From Isosphaeraceae bacterium (GTDB lineage: Bacteria; Planctomycetota; Planctomycetia; Isosphaerales; Isosphaeraceae): 64,000 nt of DNA. Below, piece by piece: positions 17,159-25,233 of this stretch; within the stretch, counting starts at the first letter, position 1, and every line of letters begins with the position of its first letter. The DNA is taken from NCBI GenBank assembly GCA_026004735.1, contig BPJS01000001.1, positions 3,483,641-3,547,640 on the forward strand, read 5' to 3'. Both the position numbers and the translations under genes were made by a program. The notes beneath the pieces are model-generated. The model worked only from the letters and a program-made list of their open reading frames with translations, made no database searches and was not told the origin of the DNA.

Positions 17159-18316
17159 ATGTCTCAACGTCCCGAGCGGATCGAGCTTGCGCTGGCCGAG
17201 GATCCGAGGGACGCGGTGCACGAGGCCGTCGCCGTCCTGGCTCGGGGCGGGGTCGTTGCCGTGCCGACTGAGCTTGGCTATCGTCTGGCCTGTTCGGCGC
17301 TGCAGGCGCAGGCGGTGGTCCGGCTACGGGCGTTGACGCGTGGGACGGGAGCGTCGGCTGCGACGGTGGCGTTGCGTCATTCGGTCGAGTTGCCGGACTG
17401 GGTGCCGGGTACGGGCGCGGTCGGGCGACGGCTGGCCCGAAGGCTCTGGCCAGGCCCGATGACCTTGGTGTTCCGGGCTGGATACAGCGGGGGGTTGGCG
17501 GAACGACTGCCTGAGCCAGCGCGGGGGTTGGTGATTGGGGAGGCTGGGCTGGCCTTACAGGTTCCGGGGCATGAATGGGTGGGCGAAGTCGTCCACCTGA
17601 CGACGGGGCCGGTCTTGCTGGGTGTTCCGACGGCAGGAACGCCGGACGATGCGCCGGCGGAGTTGGCACATCTGCTGAATCGACCGGGGGTTGATCTGGT
17701 GCTGGACGACGGACCGGGCCGGTTCGGAGCGGGGACGGTGGTTGAGGTGGAAGGCGATCGCTGGTGGGTCCGCGAACCGGGCGGATTGAGCGTGGAGGAC
17801 GTGCGGCGGATGGCTGCGGTTTTGATTCTGTTTGTCTGCACGGGCAATACGTGTCGAAGCCCGATGGCGGAGGCGTTGGCCAAGTTGGTGCTGGCGCGGC
17901 GGCTGGGGTGCCGGGTGGAGGAGCTGGAGGCGAAGGGTTACTGGATCGCCTCGGCGGGGCTGTCGGCGTTACGGGGTGGACGGGCGGCGGCGGATGCTCA
18001 GGAGGTGGTGCGGGAACGGGGGGGGGATTTGAGTCAACACAGCAGCCAGCCGCTGACCCTGGAGCTGGCCGAGCGTGCCGACTGGCTGATACCGATGACG
18101 CATGGCCACCTGGAAGCGATTTTGGACGAGCAGCCGGAATTGGCGCCCCGGCTTCGGCTGCTGGACCCCGAGGGCGGGGACATCGAGGATCCGATTGGGG
18201 CTGGCCGGGATGTGTATCGGCGGACGGCCGATCGGATCGAGCGGGGGTTGCATGCGCTGTTTGACTCGATGGGGATCGGCGGGCCTGGAGGGGGCCGCGG
18301 AGTCGAGGGGCGTTGA
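17159..18316 (+). CDS. fusion of Sua5/YrdC-like domain with low-molecular-weight (YwlE-like) phosphatase
   Basis: Two domains are joined in 385 residues (ATG at 17159; the TTG at 17129 is unlikely). Residues 10-205 resemble the Sua5/YrdC/YwlC fold, which makes threonylcarbamoyl-AMP for tRNA t6A, with RLWPGPMTLVF and PVLLGVPTAG as landmarks. The usual K-x-R substrate motif after VVRLRAL is not kept, so activity is doubtful. Residues 220-370 are a low-molecular-weight phosphatase with the P-loop CTGNTCRS (227-234) and the general-acid segment EDPIG (Asp344). The Thr in C-T-G-N-T-C-R is the feature described for YwlE phosphoarginine phosphatase. In Bacillus, ywlC and ywlE are close neighbours, which supports the domain pairing. 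Confidence 0.85.
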   Translation: MSQRPERIELALAEDPRDAVHEAVAVLARGGVVAVPTELGYRLACSALQAQAVVRLRALTRGTGASAATVALRHSVELPDWVPGTGAVGRRLARRLWPGPMTLVFRAGYSGGLAERLPEPARGLVIGEAGLALQVPGHEWVGEVVHLTTGPVLLGVPTAGTPDDAPAELAHLLNRPGVDLVLDDGPGRFGAGTVVEVEGDRWWVREPGGLSVEDVRRMAAVLILFVCTGNTCRSPMAEALAKLVLARRLGCRVEELEAKGYWIASAGLSALRGGRAAADAQEVVRERGGDLSQHSSQPLTLELAERADWLIPMTHGHLEAILDEQPELAPRLRLLDPEGGDIEDPIGAGRDVYRRTADRIERGLHALFDSMGIGGPGGGRGVEGR

Positions 18317-18403
18317 CGGAGATTGGGGGCAGTTTGCGTTTTAGGGGGCTGTGGCGGGTGGTGTACTCAATTGGGGACGCTGGGAAAAGCGGCAAATTTG
18401 GAT

Positions 18404-18432
18404 TTGACAGTTTAGGAGTCATGTCGTAGATC
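18404..18432 (+). promoter_or_regulatory. candidate promoter with consensus TTGACA
   Basis: TTGACA at 18404-18409 is a perfect -35 hexamer, followed after 17 bp by TAGATC (a poor -10). It sits in a locally AT-richer part of the 257-bp gap before the small gene at 18574. The long leader and weak -10 keep this tentative. Confidence 0.35.
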
Positions 18433-18573
18433 TGAGACTTTGAAGGGATTCATGGATTGAGCAGCCGGGAACTGCATCGCCCGTTGTTCGAGCGATTGAT
18501 TTCGGTGACGGTGGCTGGATCAAGGCATGGTCGGCCGAGCCGAGCCGGGTCGGTGCCTTAGGAGCAACACCGG

Positions 18574-18864
18574 ATGGAACGCAGCGAGCGCTTTCGTGGT
18601 CGCCTGATGGCGGGCGACAAGGTGGTTTTGGAAGAGATTGAGGGATTACTCCGGAGCCACAAGCGTCCGGGTGGGGCGGTGGGGGAGTGGACGGGGCATT
18701 TCGAGCTTCCCGAGCAGGCCGAGAATCTGGTGATCGAGGGGAATCGGTATCGGATTGTGCTGATCGACGGCCGCAGTGGAACCGTTTCGGTACGGATTCG
18801 GGCGGATGATTCCGCGCTGCGGCGGATTGTCCAGTTTCATGGGACGGGGATGGTCCGGGGCTAG
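18574..18864 (+). CDS. small hypothetical protein
   Basis: A 96-residue soluble protein with no signal peptide or TM segment, preceded by AGGAG about 10 nt before the ATG. The second half looks like a small beta-sheet domain (NLVIEGNRYRIVLIDGRSGTVSVRIR). I recognise no family. It converges on the CNNM-type gene, 12 bp apart. Confidence 0.55.
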   Translation: MERSERFRGRLMAGDKVVLEEIEGLLRSHKRPGGAVGEWTGHFELPEQAENLVIEGNRYRIVLIDGRSGTVSVRIRADDSALRRIVQFHGTGMVRG

Positions 18865-18876
18865 AGGGTCGGACGA

Positions 18877-20214
18877 TCAGGAGGGCGTTGGGTCGGTGGG
18901 CGCGACCGAGGCAGATGGAAGCCGCTCGACGCGGACGCGGCGGATGCGGGTCGGGTCGGCCTGGAGGACGGTGAGGCGATAGCCGTCGACGTCGACGGTG
19001 TCACCGGCTCGGGCCAAGCGTCCCAGCCGATCGAGGATGAGGCCGCCGGTGGTGTCGGCTTCCGACTCGGGCCGTTCGATGCCGAGCAGCTCGGCCAGGC
19101 GGTCGAGCGGCAGGCCGGCGTCGGCTTCGTAGACGCCTTCGGCGAGGGTGACGATCGGAGGCGGTTCGCGGTCGAACTCGTCCTGGATCGGCCCGACCAG
19201 CTCCTCCAGGACGTTTTCGAGGGTGACCATCCCCGTGATCCGGCCGAATTCGTCGATGAGCATCGCCAGGTGGACCTGGTTGCGTTGAAACTCGACCAGG
19301 AGCTGATCCAGATGGAGGGTTTCCGGAAGGAAGGGGACGGAGCGCGCGAGCTTGCGGAGGTCGGGTCGGCCGTCTGACCAGCCGGCGCGGAAGAGGTCTT
19401 TGACGTGGACGAATCCGAGGACCTGGGTGAGGTCCTCCTCGCAGAGCGGGAAGCGGGTGTGGCCGGTCTGGCGAGCCAGCCGCAGGTTTTCTTCGAGCGG
19501 GCGACTGAGGCTCAGATAGGTGATGTCAGGTCGAGGGACCATGATCCGGCGAGCGGTTTTCTCCTCGAGGCTGAGCACGTTCTCGATGAGGATCCGCTCG
19601 GTGCGGGACAGGTGGCCGCCCGCGGTGCTCTCGGCGAGGATATGGCGCAACTCTTCCTCGGAGTGGGACAGTTCGGCCATGGAGGCCGCGTTGCCCAGCC
19701 CAATCAGCCTCAAGGTCACTCGACTGGCCGAGTTCAACAGCCAGATGACCGGCCAGAAGAGGTAATGGAATAGGACGAGCGGTGGTGCGGTGAGCAGGGC
19801 GAGCGTCCGCGCGGACCGGATGGCCAGGCTCTTGGGTGCCTGCTCGCCGAGGGCCATGTGGAGGAAGGTTCCGATCGACAGGGCCAAGGTTGGGACCAGG
19901 CCGACGGCCAGGGTGCCCGAGGAGTCGACCGGCAGATGGAGTCGGCTCAGGAGGGCGTGGATCGGCGGTTCGATGGCATGCTCGATCGACTTGCCCAGGG
20001 CGAGGCTGGCGACAGTGATTCCGAGCTGGCAGGCCGAGAGGTAGGCATCGAGATGATCCAAGGCCCGCTTTGTGAGCCGCGCGGCCCAGTTTCCCTGTTC
20101 GACCAGTTCCTCGATCTGGCCGATACGCACCTTGACCAGAGCGAACTCGGCGGCGACGAAAAACGCATTGGCCAGCAACAATCCGCCGATCGTCAGGACG
20201 TTGGCCAAAGCCAT
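18877..20214 (-). CDS. hemolysin C/CNNM family protein (DUF21, CBS pair, CorC domain)
   Basis: A 445-residue inner-membrane protein with the full family architecture. An N-terminal DUF21 membrane domain of about four helices (1-195) begins NVLTIGGLLLANAFFVAAEFALVKVR. A CBS-domain pair (about 210-335) includes MVPRPDITYLSLSRPLEENL and FVHVKDLF, and a C-terminal CorC/HlyC domain (345-430) follows. Related proteins (YtfL, CorB/CorC, CNNM) are linked to magnesium or polyamine efflux, and the ion is not predictable here. The name hemolysin is historical. Confidence 0.92.
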   Translation of the reverse strand: MALANVLTIGGLLLANAFFVAAEFALVKVRIGQIEELVEQGNWAARLTKRALDHLDAYLSACQLGITVASLALGKSIEHAIEPPIHALLSRLHLPVDSSGTLAVGLVPTLALSIGTFLHMALGEQAPKSLAIRSARTLALLTAPPLVLFHYLFWPVIWLLNSASRVTLRLIGLGNAASMAELSHSEEELRHILAESTAGGHLSRTERILIENVLSLEEKTARRIMVPRPDITYLSLSRPLEENLRLARQTGHTRFPLCEEDLTQVLGFVHVKDLFRAGWSDGRPDLRKLARSVPFLPETLHLDQLLVEFQRNQVHLAMLIDEFGRITGMVTLENVLEELVGPIQDEFDREPPPIVTLAEGVYEADAGLPLDRLAELLGIERPESEADTTGGLILDRLGRLARAGDTVDVDGYRLTVLQADPTRIRRVRVERLPSASVAPTDPTPS

Positions 20215-20379
20215 GGGCGGTCACGTTCGCTAAGCCCGCGGGTGGGTCGCGGTTTCGAGCCGTTGGGGCACCCGTTCGAATCGACGCCGTGTATGGTAGT
20301 CGATCGGGACTGGCGAGCGGCAGCGGTCCGGGAAGGAGCAGGCTCGGCGGCAGCCGTCCGCGAACCCGGCGCCTGGCTC

Positions 20380-20409
20380 CTGACGGACGTGGAGCCTCTG
20401 GACTAGAAT
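20380..20409 (+). promoter_or_regulatory. candidate promoter for gcvT-gcvH
   Basis: CTGACG at 20380-20385 and TAGAAT at 20404-20409 are separated by 18 bp and end about 40 bp before the gcvT ATG. The -10 matches 5 of 6 and the -35 4 of 6 consensus positions. No glycine riboswitch structure was recognised in the short leader. Confidence 0.45.
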
Positions 20410-20450
20410 GCGGGGCGTGACGGACCAGCCCACGCTCGGAACCTGGCACT

Positions 20451-21566
20451 ATGAGCTCGCAACCGCTGGCGATCACTCCCCTGAACGGCTGGCATGCCTC
20501 GCACGGAGGCCGGCTGGTCGAGTTTGCCGGCTGGTCGATGCCGGTCCAGTACAGCTCGATCAGCGATGAGCATCAGGCGGTTCGGAACCGGGTCGGGCTG
20601 TTCGACATCAGCCATATGGGACGACTGGAGTGCGATGGACCGGACGCTCTGGAGGCGCTGGAACGGGCGACCACGAACCATGTGGCGCGGCTGGCTCCCG
20701 GTCAGGTCCAGTATTCCTTGATCTGCAACGAGCGTGGCGGCATCCGGGACGACGTCCTGGTTTATCGGCTTCCGGGCGGTCGATTCCTGATGGTCTGCAA
20801 CGCGTCGAACCGGGCCAAGGTGATCGAGCATCTGAAGTCGATCGGCGGGACTGGATCAGCGGGGCTGCGTGACGCAACCGAGGCGACGGCGATGATCGCC
20901 GTGCAGGGACCGTCGGCCGCAGAGGTGATCGGCCGGGTGATCCCGGGCGGCGGGGCCGCGGATCTGGACAGATATCACAGCGCAGAGGTGGCGGTGCTGG
21001 ACGGAACGCCGGTCTGGATCAGCCGCACTGGGTACACCGGCGAGGATGGGTTTGAGCTCATTGTTCCGGCGGATATGGCGGTCCGGCTCTGGGAGGAGCT
21101 GCTCGAACAGGGGGCAAGCTACGGGATCCAGCCCTGCGGCCTCGGCGCGCGGGACACGCTTCGGCTGGAGGCGGGCCTGCCCCTCTACGGTCATGAGCTT
21201 GACGAGTCGATCCATCCGTACGAGGCGGGTTTGGGGTGGGCCGTCAAGCTGGGCAAAGGCCCGTTCGTGGGCCGCGAGGCTCTGGAGCGGCTTCGGTCGT
21301 CGCCAGGACGGATCCGCGTGGGCCTCGTTCTCGAGGGCAAGCGGATCGCGCGCCAAGGCGCGGAGGTTCGAACGGCCCGGGGCGAGCCGATCGGGGTGGT
21401 GACCTCGGGCACGTTTTCGCCGACGCTGCAGCGGTCGATCGCCATGGCTTACGTCGAGTCGGGCACGACAGGTCCGCTGCGTGTCGAGATCCGTGGGACC
21501 GAGACCACAGCGGAACTGGTGCCCCTGCCGTTCTACCGCCGCCGGCCGCAGCGTGCGCCGGATTGA
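20451..21566 (+). CDS. gcvT: glycine cleavage system T protein (aminomethyltransferase)
   Basis: It transfers the aminomethyl carbon from lipoyl-H protein to tetrahydrofolate, releasing ammonia. The 371-residue length is typical. Recognisable motifs are the N-terminal PLNGWHASHGGRLVEFAGWSMPVQY, VGLFDISHMGR, ISRTGYTGEDGFE and the C-terminal FSPTLQRSIAMAYV. It is followed by gcvH after 89 bp. The P-protein subunits and a lipoate ligase are encoded about 22 kb away in this window; the L protein is not seen. Confidence 0.96.
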   Translation: MSSQPLAITPLNGWHASHGGRLVEFAGWSMPVQYSSISDEHQAVRNRVGLFDISHMGRLECDGPDALEALERATTNHVARLAPGQVQYSLICNERGGIRDDVLVYRLPGGRFLMVCNASNRAKVIEHLKSIGGTGSAGLRDATEATAMIAVQGPSAAEVIGRVIPGGGAADLDRYHSAEVAVLDGTPVWISRTGYTGEDGFELIVPADMAVRLWEELLEQGASYGIQPCGLGARDTLRLEAGLPLYGHELDESIHPYEAGLGWAVKLGKGPFVGREALERLRSSPGRIRVGLVLEGKRIARQGAEVRTARGEPIGVVTSGTFSPTLQRSIAMAYVESGTTGPLRVEIRGTETTAELVPLPFYRRRPQRAPD

Positions 21567-21655
21567 CGGCTCGGCGTGGGTGAGTAGGTTCAGCCCTGGG
21601 CGGATGGGCCGGCTCAGTCCGCGTCGGAGCGTTTTCCCCTCTCGGAGGCCGAGTG

Positions 21656-22045
21656 ATGATCGACGAGCGAACGTTGAAGTACAGCCCGACGCACGAATGG
21701 GTCTACGTCGAGGGTGATGTGGCGACGGTCGGGATTTCGCGGTTTGCCGTGGAGCAGCTCACCGACTTAATCGTGATCGACCTACCGAAGACGGGAACCC
21801 GGGTGGAGGCCGGAAAGAGTTTTGGGGAGATCGAGAGCGTCAAGGCGGTCAGCGACCTTTACGCGCCGGTGGATGGAGAGGTGGTGGCAACCAACGAGGC
21901 CGTGGCGCGGGACGTGACGATTCTGTCCGAGGATCCCTACACCCGGGGCTGGCTCGTTAAGATCCGCATGAGTAAACCGGAACAGGTGGAGGGTTTGCTG
22001 GAGTATCCGGCTTATCAGGAGAAGATCAAAGACGGAGCGCACTGA
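21656..22045 (+). CDS. gcvH: glycine cleavage system H protein
   Basis: The lipoyl carrier of the glycine cleavage complex, about 129 residues. The sequence YSPTHEWVYVEGDVATVGIS is diagnostic, and the lipoylated Lys is in GEIESVKAVSDLYAPVDGEV. ATG at 21656 has a GGAGG 7 nt upstream; a GTG at 21653 directly before it would add one residue. It probably shares the gcvT transcript. Confidence 0.96.
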   Translation: MIDERTLKYSPTHEWVYVEGDVATVGISRFAVEQLTDLIVIDLPKTGTRVEAGKSFGEIESVKAVSDLYAPVDGEVVATNEAVARDVTILSEDPYTRGWLVKIRMSKPEQVEGLLEYPAYQEKIKDGAH

Positions 22046-22048
22046 GGT

Positions 22049-22657
22049 CTAGCGAGGTGGGGACGGAGGGAGTGGGCTGGAAGGGGGCGAACCGGTTGTC
22101 GCGGTTCGTTGTTTGACGAGCCGGCTGATGGTCTTGAACGCCGGGTGGTCGCTGGATTCAGTCCATTCGAAGAGGATTGCCTCGCAGGTCGAGACGACGG
22201 CGCCGGCGCGTTCCAGGCGACGGAGGGCGAATTGCCAGTCGATCGGGTGTCGACTGCCGACGGCGTCGGCGGCGACCTGAACAACAAAGCCTTGCGCGAG
22301 GAGGTCGAGGGCCGTCTGGGCGACGCAGACGTGGGCCTCGATGCCGGCCAGGGTCACATGGCGGACGCTGCGTCCATGCAGTTGCTCGAGGAGTTCGGGA
22401 ACGCCGCAGCAAGAAAAGCTGCTTTTCTCGGCCCGGTGCGGAACCCGCTGGGCGATGGGGGCGACGGTCGGCCCCAGGCCGCGGGGATATTGCTCGGTCG
22501 CCAGAACCGGAAGTTCAAGAGCCTGGGCGGCGTCGAGCAGCAAGCAAGCATTCTGGACCAATTCGGCGTGTCCGTCGATGTGCGGGAGCAGCCGCTCCTG
22601 AATGTCGATCAGAAGCAGGGTGCCGTCTCGGGCGGTCAGCCGTGTGGTGACGGACAT
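22049..22657 (-). CDS. isochorismatase-like cysteine hydrolase
   Basis: A 202-residue alpha/beta hydrolase of the isochorismatase/nicotinamidase superfamily. The triad can be read: Asp in LLLIDIQERLLPHI, Lys in RAEKSSFSC, and the nucleophile Cys in GIEAHVCVAQTALDLL. The TEQYPRGLGPT loop and EKSSFSCC are like the YcaC-type subgroup. The last 20 residues are Pro/Ser rich. The substrate is unknown. It converges on gcvH, leaving 3 bp between the stops. Confidence 0.9.
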   Translation of the reverse strand: MSVTTRLTARDGTLLLIDIQERLLPHIDGHAELVQNACLLLDAAQALELPVLATEQYPRGLGPTVAPIAQRVPHRAEKSSFSCCGVPELLEQLHGRSVRHVTLAGIEAHVCVAQTALDLLAQGFVVQVAADAVGSRHPIDWQFALRRLERAGAVVSTCEAILFEWTESSDHPAFKTISRLVKQRTATTGSPPSSPLPPSPPR

Positions 22658-22892
22658 GAGAAGACCTCGGGAGTCGAAGCGGATGGTGGGTCGCTTGCTG
22701 GTGGGGTGATGCTAGGACGCGGGAGTCGGAGGCGTCAACACGTGATCGCCTCGGGACGATCCGGCCTCTGGATTCCGACCCGAGCGGCCGCCTAAAATCG
22801 GCCGAGAATTAAGAGAATCTCACGCCGATGGGCAGAGGGCGTACGCCGACGTTTTGCGTCGGGATTGGTGAGCCGAGCAGGCGAGGGGTTCG

Positions 22893-24230
22893 ATGGGCTT
22901 CCGCGGAGTGTTTCTGGGCGTCACGTTGGCGACGGCCCTCGTGGTTGCCGCCTTTCTGATCAACCGGGCTCGTCCGCGGGTGGAGGTGGATCGAGCCAAC
23001 GTGCAGTTGGTGAAGGCCGAGGGCAAATGTGCCGAGTGTCATCGCCGTGAGACCTCGGCGATCGTTCATGAATACGAGATGAGCCGGCATGCCCAGAAGG
23101 GAGTCAATTGCCTCGACTGCCACAAGGTCGAAGCCGGCCAGGAATCGCTCGACCACCGTGGATTTACGATCACCAAGGAAGTGACCGCCGCCAATTGCAA
23201 GACCTGCCACGCGACCGAGTATGACCAGTTTTTGCGCAGCCGCCACGCCGCGCCGGCCTGGGCGGCGGTTCGCGGCCGCGAGGACTTCACGGCCCAACAG
23301 GTAGCCCACGCCGAGCGGTTTCATCCCGGGGCGGTCCGGCGCAAGCCGAACGTTCTGGGCGAGGTGCAGGGCGTTGAGTTCGGATCGGCCGAGGCGGCTC
23401 AACGGGGTTGCACGTCGTGCCACGACATCGGCAAGCCGAACCGGGATGGCACGATCGGCACGTGCACGAAGTGCCATGCGCGGCATGTGGCATCGGTCGA
23501 ACTCGCCCGATTGCCCGAGACCTGCGGGCAGTGCCACATGGGTCCGGACCATTCCCAGCTTGAGATTTTTCACGAGTCGAAGCATGGCGTGTTGTTCGGG
23601 GCGCAGCGGCATCTGATGAATCTAGCGGCCCGACCCAAGCAGCTCACCACGGCCGACATGCCGGTGCCTACATGCAGCACCTGCCACATGAGCGGGCTAG
23701 AGGGCGCTGGGGTAACGCATGACACGACGGAACGGCTTTCCTATTTTCTGTTCGCCGAAACCAGCCAGAAGCGTCCCACGGCGACACAGGGGCAGTTGGC
23801 CATGAAGGCGATCTGCTTGAACTGCCACACCGGTCCCAAGATCGAGGCGTTTTACAAGGACGCAGAGGAGGTCTTGGTCTCGACCAATAACGCCGTCCAG
23901 GCGGCGAGCGATCTGATGGCCGAGCTGCGGTCCGAGGGACTGTTGACGCGGGATCCGTTTGATGAACCGATCGAGTTTGCGTATTTCGACCTCTGGCACT
24001 ACTACGGGCGGACGGCCAAGCACGGGGCGTTTATGGGTGGTGCCGACTTTGTGCAGTGGCACGGCGTTTACGAATTGCTAAAGAAGACGATTGAGATTCA
24101 GAGGATGGCGGAGGAACTGCGTCAGGGTCGGACCCGCACATCGCAGGCCACAACGCCGGAGAGCCAGCCCGATGACTCGGCCAACTCCCGAGGCTCGGTC
24201 TCAGTCGGAGACGGCGAGCCCGGACCGTGA
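22893..24230 (+). CDS. octaheme c-type cytochrome, hydroxylamine oxidoreductase family
   Basis: Eight CxxCH haem sites occur at residues 46, 73, 102, 173, 191, 211, 261 and 308, after one N-terminal hydrophobic helix that could be an anchor or uncleaved signal. Spacing and the C-terminal block LWHYYGRTAKHGAFMGGADFVQWHG are those of the HAO family of octaheme proteins. The length, 445 residues, is shorter than nitrifier HAO. Family members oxidise hydroxylamine or hydrazine, or reduce nitrite, depending on whether a Tyr cross-links the catalytic haem; I cannot place that Tyr by eye. Three upstream bases, TAAAAT at 22793-22798, could be a -10. The next gene is a membrane protein that overlaps it. 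Confidence 0.88.
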   Translation: MGFRGVFLGVTLATALVVAAFLINRARPRVEVDRANVQLVKAEGKCAECHRRETSAIVHEYEMSRHAQKGVNCLDCHKVEAGQESLDHRGFTITKEVTAANCKTCHATEYDQFLRSRHAAPAWAAVRGREDFTAQQVAHAERFHPGAVRRKPNVLGEVQGVEFGSAEAAQRGCTSCHDIGKPNRDGTIGTCTKCHARHVASVELARLPETCGQCHMGPDHSQLEIFHESKHGVLFGAQRHLMNLAARPKQLTTADMPVPTCSTCHMSGLEGAGVTHDTTERLSYFLFAETSQKRPTATQGQLAMKAICLNCHTGPKIEAFYKDAEEVLVSTNNAVQAASDLMAELRSEGLLTRDPFDEPIEFAYFDLWHYYGRTAKHGAFMGGADFVQWHGVYELLKKTIEIQRMAEELRQGRTRTSQATTPESQPDDSANSRGSVSVGDGEPGP

Positions 24231-25125
24231 GCCTGAGGCCCAGACGCGTAGGCGGACGGACTCGGCCTGGGTGGATCCACTGACCTGGGTCGAGTTGTTT
24301 GCGTGGGCCAATCTGGCGTTTCTGGCGGTCGACGTCTTGCTGGCTCATGCGGTCAACGAGTTCGCCCACCCGGCGGAGTGGCTGCCGATCCAGTTTTCGG
24401 TTGTGGGATCGATCGTGCTGGCGGTGGCGATGGTGCTCGGAGGAGTCAGGCCGGCGGTCTCGGCAGGCCCGGAGGTCTCGCGGCGGCGGCGGATGGCCCG
24501 CTCGGCAGGTTTGTTAGTCGGCTGGGGTGCGATCCTGGTCGGGGTGGCGGGTTTGTTGTTCCATCTCGGTAGTCAGTTCTTTGAGCTGAGGACGCTCAAG
24601 AGTCTGGTTTACTCGGCGCCGGTGGTTGCGCCGCTGGCCTATACCGGGCTGGGTCTGTTGCTGATCCTCAATCGCACGATTCCCGCCCGAGATCCGGAAT
24701 GGGCGCGGTGGGTCTTGGTGCTGGCGTTGGGCGGCTGTCTGGGCAATTTTCTGCTGAGTCTGCTCGACCATGCGCAGAATGGCTTCTGGTATCCGACGGA
24801 GTGGATTGGGGTGGTGGGGGCGGCGCTGGCGGTCGGCGGTCTGCTGGGCGTGCTGATCGATCCGGCGGAACGGGCCGCACGGCGATTTGCCTGGTGTGCG
24901 TTGGTCGTTCAGATGGTGGTTGGGCTGCTGGGGTTCTGGCTGCATACCCAGGCCAATCTCCACGCTCCGTCGGCGAGCCTGCGCGATCGGTTTCTGTATG
25001 GAGCGCCGGTGTTTGCTCCGCTGTTGTTCAACGATATGGCGATTTTGGGTGGGTTGGGGCTTTGGGGGCTGGGTCGAGCGGAAGGCGGTCTCGGCGGTTG
25101 GCCCTCACCGCCCGCGGAGGAATGA
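24172..25125 (+). CDS. polytopic membrane protein paired with the octaheme cytochrome
   Basis: A 317-residue protein whose ATG overlaps the end of the cytochrome gene by 59 bp in another frame. After a charged 40-residue N-terminus there are about eight hydrophobic segments, with His residues in loops (LLAHAVNEFAHPAEW, LLFHLGSQFFE, LLDHAQNGFWYPTEW, FWLHTQANLH). Repeated H-x-x-N/Q-x-F and P-x-E-W patterns hint at an internal duplication. No haem or quinone-binding family is recognised. It is probably the membrane electron-transfer or anchoring partner of the cytochrome; this is inferred from overlap only. Confidence 0.75.
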   Translation: MTRPTPEARSQSETASPDREPEAQTRRRTDSAWVDPLTWVELFAWANLAFLAVDVLLAHAVNEFAHPAEWLPIQFSVVGSIVLAVAMVLGGVRPAVSAGPEVSRRRRMARSAGLLVGWGAILVGVAGLLFHLGSQFFELRTLKSLVYSAPVVAPLAYTGLGLLLILNRTIPARDPEWARWVLVLALGGCLGNFLLSLLDHAQNGFWYPTEWIGVVGAALAVGGLLGVLIDPAERAARRFAWCALVVQMVVGLLGFWLHTQANLHAPSASLRDRFLYGAPVFAPLLFNDMAILGGLGLWGLGRAEGGLGGWPSPPAEE

Positions 25126-25233
25126 TACGAGCTGCGGGACGCGGCACTCTAGGGGACGGACCTCCGGAACGGAGCTTGTCCGCTCTCGATCGCCGCGGTT
25201 ATGCTTTGAGAATGGCATGGCCAGGGATATGCT

